Positions 34,510-44,757 of a stretch of 64,000 nucleotides of DNA are shown here, in pieces (the first letter of the stretch is position 1; every line of letters begins with the position of its first letter). The notes beneath the pieces are model-generated. The model saw only the letters and a program-made list of their open reading frames with translations, had not been told where the DNA came from and did not search any database. The position numbers were made by a program, and so were the translations under genes. Origin of the DNA: Ignelater luminosus. Its lineage: Eukaryota; Arthropoda; Insecta; Coleoptera; Elateridae. Location of the stretch: the NCBI GenBank assembly GCA_011009095.1, contig VTPC01091063.1, forward strand, positions 73,543 to 137,542, in the 5' to 3' direction.

Positions 34510-34960
34510 GTGCTTGCGTTTAGTTTTCTTTAAAAGGTTAATAGGGTGCAAAGCATGACCTTAGATCACCGGGACTGGTCCACTGAAAGTGAGAAAGCGC
34601 AGCCCAGCTCTTATTTGTTTATAGTTCTCTGGAAAAATTAATGGAGTGCCAGGTCCTATCTTTTATGGCGCAGCCTGACCCGTTTTCTTAAGAATGTTAA
34701 TAGAGAGTAAAGCCCGACCTTGAATTACTGCAGATGACTTGGAGGACGCAGCCCTTGTTGGTGTTTAATTTTTCTAAGAACGTTAATGGAGAGCAAGATC
34801 TAACATTGATTATGGAAAGTGCAGCTCGACCCGTTTGCTGTTTGAAGAAGTTAATGGAGCTACAGCAGATGGCCTGTTGGAGAGCATAGTTCAACACGAG
34901 TCTGTATTTAATTTTTTTAAAATGGTCAAGGGAGGGCGCAGCTCAACTTGCTTTCACCCC
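34510..34960 (+). repeat. degenerate ~70 bp minisatellite
   Basis: About six imperfect tandem units. One landmark, GTTAATGGAG(A)G or a close variant, recurs at 34536, 34637, 34696, 34782, 34850 and 34924. A second, G(C)GCAGC(C/T)C(G)AC, recurs at 34597, 34668, 34746, 34820, 34882 and 34935. Spacing ranges from 53 to 101 bases and centres near 70. It is not in frame and lies within the calpain intron. Confidence 0.65.
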
Positions 34961-35329
34961 GATAGGTGATTGCCACAAGCGTCTATATCTGTTTCGGCTC
35001 CGAGAGTGATAAAAGCAAGGAGCCAGTATACCGGCGTAAAAAGATACTAACGATAAAGCAGCAAAGGTTCATCTCATACCATATTTATATCTCAAATCTT
35101 TATATTGCATGTAATTTTTAAAAGGATAATTATGTCCAAAAGAGTGTGTTGTCAAAAAAAACGCGAGTATGCATTCAGATTTTATAATTTTGTGCATAAA
35201 CCGTACCAGATATTAAAAATGGTCAACATACAAAAAATAGTGCCTAAAGTGTGTGCCTTTGCAGAAAAGAAATATGGAAGCTTTCAGGATCCGCATTAAA
35301 AATTACTATTGGATTTCAGACGGGACCTA

Positions 35330-35605
35330 TCCTTTTTTGTACCCTTTCAGTGTATCAATGCGAAATTATGTAAAATTATGTGTTATACTCACGAGGAACA
35401 TCATACCAAAAATTATTAAAATCAGTTGGCGCGTTCTATCGTTATAAGCAAAAAATATTTTTTTCAAAGAATTTTGATGTTTAATATCGGCTTAACGAAG
35501 CAACTTTGGATATAGGTAAGTTGGGTTAAATCGCCTTATTTTAATCCCAGGAATCTGTGGTTAAGTTACGACCAAACAGTTTTGAGACACCCTGTATGTA
35601 TAGGG
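35330..35605. mobile_element. 3' end of an unclassified insect mobile element
   Basis: The sequence reads through CATACCAAAAATTATTAAAA and TCAGTTGGCGCGTTCTATCG to GAGACACCCTGTATGTA at 35583-35599. This order (a CATACCAAATTTCATxAAAATCGGTT-like tail, then ACACCCTGTATA) is common at the ends of insect transposons. The left boundary is unknown and no coding remains were seen. Confidence 0.4.
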
Positions 35606-35609
35606 CAAC

Positions 35610-37802
35610 CAGTACTAGTTTAATAATAATTATTTATTTATTCATAATGAAACTCAAAGAGGAAGTTCAGTAAAGCTGACCTTCCACTCTTCTATTGTAT
35701 ACACATATATAACATGAATAATTTTCCAAATATGGCTAGTTAGGATACGTCAAGCTGGGCTCTTAACAGCATTAAGGAAACCTTCCTTTTGAACTACTTG
35801 ATGGATAAAACTTTAAGTTATATGCGGATATTTCATTAAAAATTATAGCGACAGTGTAAGAAAAAAATACGACAACCAATCTAATACACCCTGTATATTA
35901 TAGTCTGTTGTTATTTGCTTTGATTAATTGAATAAATTCTCTATCAGTCGGTTACTGTTATCAATATTGATGATTTTTAAGGGTACGAAATGTGTGTCGG
36001 AACAACTTTCTCTCAAGAAAAAAAATTATATGACGACCATGAAAAGTATGTTTCTTTAATCAATCATTTGTTTTATTTCAAACAAAATGATTTATGTCAC
36101 TTTGATCGTTGAAAAGGAAAAGTTATCTTTATTGGTCGGTTACATCTTAGCCACTTAGCGGAAGATTTTTGTTTAATTATAATAAATTCGCCGTCATTTA
36201 AACAAGCACTTGCAAAAAGATTTAATTTGTAAAAGTGAAGATATTTTTTAACGTCTGACGAAAAGTGAATGGCCGATCATGCCTACGCTGGTAAAACCCA
36301 CAGTGCAATTTTTCTGGTATAGAGAACACTTGAATAGCAGATTTAATCCAACACAGACACCATACAAGACAACTTGAAACAGCTAACTAGTTATTTTACA
36401 TATTATTAACTGTTTTAAAGATCTCACGCATTTTTTGCCTAGGCACAGGGTGTTTCTTTTTAATTAGTTAATAAGTCTGATGTCTAGGGTCCTTTGAAAC
36501 CTCTAATAAACATGTATAAATGGTCTTGAGTCTTCAGTATTTAAATTATTTTAAGGTAGCAATTTTTTTTATTTCTATAATTGTAGATTTTAATAATACT
36601 ACTAAAACAAAAGCGTAGAAAATTACAGGATGTGTTTGTCTAACTTGATTTTTGCGGTCATTAAATTAATCGTTTAGTAGGTACCATCAAAGTCAAACCA
36701 AATATAAACATAAGTTACCGCTAAAGCTTAGTTCTGTTACCTACAAAACTACTTCTTGTTATTTGTAAATAGAAGATTATTTTATACAGGGTGTCTCTAA
36801 AGTTCAAAAAATGATTTTGCAAAACTATAGGAATTAATTTTGTGAAATTTCTGCAAATCATAAATTAACAAATTTTTCTAAGTTTTATCAGTACTGTAAT
36901 GTTCATTTAAAATTTGTCTGTATAAATTTTGTTTTTCTATTTTACGTCACTAAGAAATCATACGGTTTGTAATGTGGCAATTGTTTTCTTACTATTTTTT
37001 CCCATCAGGCAGTTACGTAGTAGTTGTTTAGAGATACATCTACTTAAAACTTAGGATGAATTCAAATTTTCCTTTCCTTGTGAGAGCAGAAGTAACATAT
37101 AGAGACATAATACTATAGTCAAGATATATTTGTATGCTTTGTGATTTCTTACTTAAAATAAGTTAAGTATTCTTCTGGCGTTAATCTTGTTCGACTTTCC
37201 TTAGGAAATGTATACATTTATTGATATAAACATCCAATTATTGTTACTACAACCCCAGGAAATTCGACCAACCCTTGCGCTAAGAATTCAAGCTAACGAT
37301 ATCGTTAATACCTTTGGAAGTGTTTTACTTGGTTTCTAGTAGTGCTACCATTCTAGAAATTCATGACTGCTAAGATGTCATTTTAGTTGCCCATATTTAG
37401 ATCTTCTATTTCTTTCTTCCATTGAAGGTTGTCGTATTGGTATCAAAAGAACTTGACCTAGAGGTCGGTATGGTCTTGAAGAATTTGATGAGCTACAAGA
37501 AGATTACTAATTATCTTCATGGTTTTCCAAAATTGATAATTTTTTTGTTCATTCCTAATTATTAGTATTTCGTGTAATTCCAAATTTTCTGTAAAAGATA
37601 CCGACTACTTCCACTTACAACTAGCTTTGCTTAAAGTTAAGGTCCATTTAAGGTAGCGAGATATTACTTAATAAGATTTATTGCCATCTGTAAGTTATTT
37701 TCTTCTAGAACTTTTGAATGTAGAATAAAGTCTTCAGGTTTTGAGCACCCCTTGGGACGTAGTGCTTCTGATATATCTAACTTACATTGTTTAATGGTAT
37801 TG
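35610..37802 (+). other. calpain intron with several terminus-like motifs
   Basis: AT-rich intron sequence. It holds TACACCCTGTATA at 35884-35896, CACAGGGTGTTTC at 36444-36456 and TACAGGGTGTCTC at 36785-36797. These resemble ends of short insect DNA elements, but I could not pair them into complete copies by eye. Confidence 0.4.
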
Positions 37803-37804
37803 TA

Positions 37805-39061
37805 CGAGGGTGGTCTGAAAAGTTTCCGACCTCAACGTGAAGATGGCAGCACTCGTAAATAAAAGCTACTGAATTTCGTTGTTCATCTGTTGACAGTTAC
37901 TCACCAAAGTTTCAGCCATTTTGGACGCGCAGTTTTTATGTAACAGTCGTTTGAGTGAGTTGATGTGAGTTTCTTTGTAAAAATGGACAAAATCGAGTAT
38001 CGAGCTGTCATTAAATATATGTTTTTGAAAGGCAATACGCCTTCGCAAATAAAAGATGAGTTGGATTCTGTGTATGGGGACTCTGCACCATCATTTACCA
38101 CAGTGAAATTTTGGGCTGCTGAATTTAAACGTGGCCGTAAGAGCTCGGAAGACGATGAACGTTCGGGACGTCCAAAAACTGCAACTACCGACGAAAACAT
38201 CGCCAAAGTTCACCAAATAGTGCTAGACGACCGCCGAATTAAAGTGAGAGAGATAGCAGAGGTTATGAACATGTCAAAAGAACGTGTTTGTCACATATTA
38301 AATCAACATTTAGGCATGAGAAAGCTGTCCGCGCGTTGGGTGCCGCGTTTGCTCACGTTAGACCAAAAACGTGTTCGAATGAATATTTTCAACGCTCTTT
38401 TGGCGCAGTTTAGGCGAAATAAATTCGAGTTTTGGCGCCGATTAATTACTTACAAAAATACAGTCCAAACAGTGGACTGCAAAGGGGGAACCGGCTCCAA
38501 AAAAAGCAAAAACTGTTTTTACGTTTGGGAAAGTGATGGCGACTGTTTTTTGGGATAGTCATGGAGTTATTTTAATCGATTATCTTCAAAAAGGAAAAAC
38601 CATTACATGAGCATACTATGCATCATTACTTGACAAGCTGAAGGCAGAACTTGCGAAAAAACGGCCACATTTGCAGAAAAAGAAAATCCTGTTTCACCAA
38701 GACAACGCACCGTCTCACACCTCGGCGGTTGCCATGGCGAAAATCCACGAATTACGGTTTGAACTGCTTGACCATCTGCCTTACTCACCAGATCTAGCCC
38801 CAAGCGACTTCTTTTTGTTCCCTCATCTAAACATTGCGCTCGGAGGACAAAGATTTTCGTCAAATGAAGAGGCAATCACCTTCGTGAACAATTATTTTGC
38901 AGAGAAAAATGCCGAGTACTATTTGGACGGGTTACAGAGATGGGAGCATCGCTGGGAGAAGTGTGTAGAGTTACAAGGAGACTATGTTGAAAAATAAAAA
39001 AAAATTTCAGAAAAAATGTCTTGTATCTTTGTTAGGTCGGAAACTTTTCAGACCACCCTCG
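37805..39061 (+). mobile_element. complete but inactive mariner element
   Basis: A 1257-base element with perfect 28-base terminal inverted repeats, starting CGAGGGTGGTCTGAAAAGTT and ending in the complement, flanked on each side by the TA target duplication (37803-37804 and 39062-39063). It lies in the calpain intron in the same orientation as the gene. Perfect termini and long readable frames suggest it is far younger than the other transposons here. The transposase inside carries a deletion, a frame change and a stop (next entry), so this copy could move only with enzyme from elsewhere. Confidence 0.95.
37983..38997 (+). pseudogene. mariner transposase, frameshifted
   Basis: Tc1/mariner DDE transposase that cuts and pastes the element at TA. 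The ATG at 37983 starts MDKIEYRAVIKYMFLKGNT. The N-terminal half shows both helix-turn-helix regions (GNTPSQIKDEL; VREIAEVMNMSKERVCHIL) and KLSARWVPRLLT. The catalytic half has HQDNAPSHTS, with the second Asp, and YSPDLAPSDFFLFPHL, with the third. The protein ends EHRWEKCVELQGDYVEK. Near 38430-38450, after FWRRLIT, the block with the first catalytic Asp (family VDETW-x-HHYTPE) is missing and the frame changes; from about 38455 the sequence continues as QSKQWTAKGEPAPKKAKT in another frame. There is also an in-frame TGA at 38608 in the GEYYA position. Both lesions are inactivating. Confidence 0.92.
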
Positions 39062-39063
39062 TA

Positions 39064-41675
39064 TGCTAAAAGTGTGAGGAATGTTGTTTAAATATCTAAC
39101 AGTATCAAGCAAATTTGGTTTTGATTCTGTTTCAGTCTATTCGGATTGGTTGAAGTTTGAATGGTCTTGTAATGAGTCAAGTCAAGTCAATCGTTAAATT
39201 CCCGCCGAAGACGCTTGTAATGAAATGACGTACTGTCGGGAATGTAAAACAAGCTTTGAGTTGTGCTTTCAGAACCCTAAAGAAATTTCAAAGATTAACC
39301 AAAGCGCAAAAGTCTTGCAGTGAAAAGCATTACTGTGTTAGTCTCCTAGAATTTTTATGTACACTAGTAAATCGGAACGTTTAACGTCGTTTCGTTAGTA
39401 GCAGATAGAATTTATAGAAATAAATAGAACTTGTGAAAAGTTTCATTTTCTTGAAAGATTTCAAAGAAAGCTTGAATCTTTTTTATATTAAAGTCATATA
39501 GAATCTACGCAAGGCCTTGTAATTTAACCATTTACCTATTGTACATCTGAAATTCATTTTGTATGCAAAGCGTTTCATACTAGCAAGTAGTGTTATCACT
39601 TTCGTACAATTCTAGAAAATCCAGAGATGAAGTTAATAATTAATGCAACATCTAACTATGCTAGCAGTGTTAGCAGTTTGATGAGATTTTAGCGTTTTAA
39701 AATTCAAAACTCTACTTGAGAACTAAAATTTAAAAACCAAGTGTTCTGTGACAAAACATTTATAATTATTTTTATAGTTAGGTTTTATAGAATTATCAGA
39801 GGTAAACTTTGCAAGGCTTTTCACCAGTATGAATCTCACATGGTTTTTTGTAGTTATAGGAATCGTTTATTCTACGTATAAGTAATAAGAAATTCATCTA
39901 GTTACTTCAGGGCTATGCATATAGTCACTGTGTATAAAAGAAAGATACTGTATTAGTATGGCGCTACCCAAGGAAAAAAGAACTAGAACTAAAGAACCTA
40001 ACCTAACTTCACGTAACTGTTGTTTCTTCATGTGCATTCATCGACTGTTTTGACAACTTACTATGGTTTTATGTGTGAATGTAAAATTGTATTTTGACAC
40101 TTGTTGAATATCAGCATCAGCGGTGTGATATGACCCATACGCCAACCATGTTATTCAGCAAAAGAAAAATGTAGGTAATGCAATCTTAAAAATTTAAGTA
40201 GATTTACTTGTAATAAAACAAAGTAATTTAAATACATTTCTAAGGATACATTTCACATAAAGTTCAAAAATTGCTAATACTAATTAAATTCCTTTCTGCT
40301 ACATTTAATCGAGTATTATATATCAAAAAAATATGAATAACGGTAAATAGTATTTCGCAATAGTTCTTAGGTTTATGGAATATTATATCCGACAGGTTGC
40401 TAATAAATAGATAATGTTTCTGTTTCATATAACCAAGTTAAGCGTGAAGTAAACGTGATCAAGAATTTCTATCTTGTAAATTCGCTACAGTTTCTTCATC
40501 TGGTTCACACGATCTTAATTTAATGCAGCAATTCTTAGAAGATTCCTGCTCGCTTCATTTGTTTATTTGTTCATTAAACGATTTGTGATAAATGATAATA
40601 TATTATGCGATAATAATTAACGATTGTAATATGTTTGCAAAAAAGTCTTTTAAAAGAAACCACACGCATTCAAGAAGAAAAAAATATTTTTTGTCTACTT
40701 TATGTAAAACTGATTGTTTTGAAATTTGCAGTTAAAATTTTAATTTAAATTGGAAATAGTTCCACTTCATACTTGAATATCCTTTCAATGTTTTTCTTTT
40801 TTTTTTATAGTATCCGGTTGCGGTGCTACAGAAACAACTCAAGCATTAAATAATGAAACAACAAATTCGCGTTGTTTATCGACGATGCAATTGAAGTTGG
40901 AGTCTTCCTGATTTTCTTTTATTGTTAATTTTTATAAGTTTGGTTCTTTCTGGAAGAGCAATCAACACTAAATATTGTCTCAAAAAAGATTTAAGATTAA
41001 AGTAGTCATATTGTAACATTATAACAGTGAAAATAGAATAAATAATTTAAATTTTGAATTAACATGAAAATTCAAACTGAAGATGCTTAAAGTTCGTTTC
41101 CTTTCTAAAGCACGCGCTTGTTCAATGCCAATGTCAAAAGTAAAATAACTAAATGTTATTACTTTAGAATTCTGTTTCAATTGATAAACGCTTTTCAAAA
41201 AAATAGTACAGTAGTGGCTACTAGAAGAAAAAGACACGGGGCTGTGTCCTCTAAACTCAAAATAATTAAAAAAATGGAACTTTAATATTTTATTTTTCTT
41301 TTTATCATTGTTATAAACATTAAATTTCTAAACAACCAACACCAATCTTGAAAATTCCCTCCACTCAAGTCTCTGCACTTGCAGGTTTTTTATTTAGTCT
41401 TTATTATGATCGCTACTTTGTTCATGTTACTATTTTCTCAGTTTTAAGGTCTATGATGTGAATGATGAATATGGATCGTGCGTACATAGTACACATGGGT
41501 TTATATAGCATGTTTAATTTAAATTGGTAGAAACGTTTTGGCGCGTTTTGTCTGTCGAAGAAGTTTTTTTATTTCGGTTTTTAGGGGTCAGGGTGATTTT
41601 TCAAGATGCAATCATACAAACCTTTTGTTTGTGGGTAATTAATTCCTATATCCATATGTAATGAGTCTTTTAGGT
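39064..41675 (+). other. calpain intron, no recognised feature
   Basis: AT-rich intron sequence. I saw no domain, RNA gene or terminal repeat. Confidence 0.5.
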
Positions 41676-41679
41676 AGAA

Positions 41680-41830
41680 CCACGTTGGGTGCCAACATGG
41701 ACTTCCAAATTCACAAGAAATAAACGACGACTGGTCGCGTCTAATCCAGTTGATACTAAAGACTATACCATGTGTAGTGTAGAAAGTCCCACCTTTGTAC
41801 AATTAAACGTTTTCGAGACTTTTATACCTA
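41680..41830 (-). mobile_element. LTR remnant with tRNA-Lys primer-binding site
   Basis: On the minus strand 41694-41680 reads TGGCACCCAACGTGG, which matches 14 of 15 bases of the complement of the tRNA-Lys 3' end, the standard primer site just after the 5' LTR. Upstream of it in element sense are GGTATAAAAG, a TATA box near 41818-41827, and about 130 bases of non-coding DNA, as in the U3/R/U5 part of an LTR. The LTR's outer end was not found and no gag or pol was seen downstream (below 41680). I infer a truncated LTR retrotransposon or LTR-PBS fragment. The primer type matches the array at 4.9-9.7 kb. Confidence 0.5.
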
Positions 41831-42303
41831 CCAAAGAAAAAACAAAATAGTATCTGCGTTCCTTGGTTTGTTTTATGCTCTGAGCTAAACTATCTATAAT
41901 AGTCTTCCGTTCTCAAGATACAAATGAAACTCAGAAAAAAAAGCCAAAGTACCAAAAAAGGCCATTTTCTTGAAATACAGATTACTTCAGGTTTAGGGTG
42001 TAAATGTCATAAGGAACTTGCAACAGAAATTAGGAGCATTTGTGCCGGCGCTTAGGTTTTTGCATATTTCATTCTTCAATTATCTCTATCAAAAACCAAA
42101 AATTCCATGTGTGAATGAAAACCTGTTTCTCAGATCTAGAAAATGTTAGACAAATCAAGAGACAATCTTCGGTTATGTTCTGGTTTAAAAAATTTTAGTT
42201 ATTGTTTTTCTTTTGAAAGTTACAACTTAGATTACTTAGATTGCAGCATGAACTTATGTTCTTCTTAATTTACTATAAGTCCTTACGTTTTGAACCATCA
42301 AAT

Positions 42304-42436
42304 GCCACTTTTACAATCACTGATTCACTTAACTAGTGATTATTGTCATGAATGCATTTGTGAAAGTGGCGGACCACAGTTGTATCCATAGCAATAATCT
42401 TCTAGTTAAACGCATTTAAAGATTGTAAAAGTGGGC
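42304..42436. repeat. fold-back inverted repeat
   Basis: Arm 42304-42345 (GCCACTTTTACAATCACTGA and on to GATTATTG) pairs with 42392-42436 (CAATAATCTTCTAGTTAAAC and on to AAAGTGGGC), with mismatches in the middle and a loop of about 46 bases. It could be a fold-back transposon or a hairpin-forming intron element. No coding sequence is present. Confidence 0.65.
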
Positions 42437-42439
42437 CCT

Positions 42440-44687
42440 AGTGCTACTTCTAGTGTTCTAGTGTAGATGATCGTTTGCACAAAAGTTTTAAAATATTAGC
42501 CGCGTTTTGTGGACATCAAATTAAACCTTGAAATTGGTTGGTTTTCAACTTTCGTTTGCCAACTTATTAGTCATAACTGTGAAGCTGAACTTTAATCCCA
42601 ATTTTAGTTATGCAACAGCATCGACACATTTGTAATCTAATGAGAACACTTCCGAGAGCTACAATGAGCTTCCACGCTATAGATTTTAATGTTACATTGC
42701 TGATCTTCTCAGGACTAGATGCTTTTCACGGTCTTGTTTCTCAGATGAACTGATTCTATTTTCTCTGATGACGTAGGATAAGTCCGGTATCTGGGTTGAG
42801 AAGCTACTGGATACTATCGAAAGTAGCAATATTAAGCAAATCAGATTCATTCTCACCACAGCGTACTGGTTTTTTAATAATCAAATGTTACAAAGCTATG
42901 ATCATCGATAAATTGGTTCACTCCACGACTGCTTTTATTAGGACTGGAAAAGTTTTAATTTAGTGAACAATTTAGCATCATTTTGGCACGCAGGCGGTCT
43001 GTTGTCAACGAAGAATCCCATTGGCTCCCACAGCTTACTCCGATGCGAGATGAATAAAGGGAAGCCCAGATCAATGAACTAGACAGTGATCCGAAGTTCA
43101 CTCCACCAAACCAAAAGAAGAAACCTCCAAAAAATCGTCGCGACGCCGCAGAATGTCTCTCTCAACCTGAATCTTTTGATTTCGTTTTATAAATAAATAA
43201 AACCCAACCATCCTGTCAGCAATTCAAAAAAAGAAAAATAATATCAACAAAAAGAAAAAGAATAATAACAAATAAAAATCAAAGGGCAACAATAAAAGAC
43301 TCTGTCTATTCCTAGTAGAGAAGAGTCGACATTATGAGGCCAGCGCTTCCAAAGCTACCCAACTAATGCAGAAAGACGTCGACGTCTAGTGGTCCAGTCG
43401 GTGACAAGTTGTTATGGAAAACCCTGTATTTTAGTAGATAACGCTGGTGTTCGATTTATGTTTCTGGGAAATGTTTACAAGACCACCCAAAATATGACTT
43501 GAAGAGGGTATAGTTAGATTATGAGTGCTTCTATTCCACATGAAAATGTATCGGGGTGAGAATATCGGAAAAAAAATCTAAAGATGCAAGTAATTATATC
43601 TCGTTGGAAAAGGTCATCTAGCTTGTAAGATGAGAGTTCTTGAAAAAAAAGAAGGGAGGGATGTTTGGTGTGGACTGTTGGTCGTTATTTTTTAGTTAGG
43701 TTCGCTTAGAACATTTAGTTGACGTCAAGTCACTTTTCGTTGTTTCGTTTTCTAACTAGTAGTTTTTATTGTGATTCTGACTTGGTTTGGCAGAGGAACT
43801 ATTAACACTGAAACAAAATTACTTTTTTGTCTTTGTTTGAAAAAACTTAAAATTATAAATTTATGAAATTTGTCTAAAGCTATGTTTGAGATTTTTAATT
43901 TTTGCTTAATCATGTGGGGGTAATTCAGATTCAAATTCTTGTTAGCAATTAAAAGATAATCTGAGCACAAGCAAATTGCGCTTCTAAACCAAGTTTTGAT
44001 CTTATTTGATAGAGCTGCTTCTATTGATGGGAAACATGAAAACTGCCTAGAGAAAATTGGTTGAAACCCTAAAAATAAAAAGAAAAGGAGTGCCTTGTTG
44101 TTCTCCTTGTTTGTGATGTCAAACAATAAAAACTTGAACCCAATAAAAAGTAAATAATTAATGAAAAATAAAAACATTAGAATATACAGAGTGTTTCATT
44201 TTAAAACTTAAATAAAACTACATTTAGCGTTTCTTAATCACCCTGTAGATGTAGAAAATGCGGTTAAAATTCTCAGGAATTCTTTTTGAAGATTAAAAAC
44301 TGAAGTTTATTTCTGTAAACTTTTAACATGGAAATGCTTTAATTATACACCACAGATACTCGTAAAATCCGATTTGGACCACCCAGTACAGTAAATAATT
44401 TTTAATAGTTCACAAGAGATAACCTTAAATGACTAGTAAATTGGCGTAAAGTTGTTTTTCGTTACCATTCTTTCAAACAAGGATTTTAAAAAGATTTTGA
44501 AATTTAAAAGCCTTTTAGAAAACAACTCAGTGAGACATTGCAGTAACGGCTGACCGTGCAAAATTGAAATTTAATGACTTGTAAATGTGTAAATAAATTA
44601 TTACTGTAATTTATTACTGAATATAACCTCACACTTGGTGCATTTCTTCTTATTAATATTTCTGCTTAAATATTGTTTTATTTTCAG
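42440..44687 (+). other. calpain intron, right part
   Basis: Mostly unrecognised. About 42960-43190 is GC-richer and coding-like on the plus strand, with a basic, Pro/Lys-rich stretch PPNQKKKPPKNRRDAAE; it is followed at 43190-43280 by an A-rich tract, as at the 3' end of a retroposed sequence. I could not identify it. Near 44187-44250 two short terminus-like motifs (TACAGAGTGTTTC and CACCCTGTA) face each other. The intron ends TTATTTTCAG at 44678-44687. Confidence 0.4.
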
Positions 44688-44757
44688 GATTTATGCAGTA
44701 GACCAGGATTTGTTCAAGATGGACCTACTCAGTTTGATATTACCTCAGGCAAAATGG
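44688..44757 (+). CDS. CalpC: calpain C, second coding exon (70 nt)
   Basis: A 70-base exon between TTATTTTCAG and GGTAAGT. It enters in phase 0 after the first coding exon and leaves one base (G) to complete a glycine codon with the next exon. It encodes DLCSRPGFVQDGPTQFDITS followed by GKM. This is the short variable linker before the protease core, ending in the equivalent of the family's D-[IV]-x-Q-G-x-[LM]-G segment. The phase match on both sides and the join GKM-G-DRW are the evidence that it belongs to this gene; alone it would be too short to call. Confidence 0.85.

Noticed and set aside
37901..38206. Minus-strand open frames over the mariner
   Set aside because: They are antisense shadows of the transposase frame, which is clearly real on the plus strand.
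43752..44177. 141-codon minus-strand frame
   Set aside because: It is low-complexity, F/L/N/K-rich as expected from AT-rich DNA, and no domain or transposon motif was recognised.
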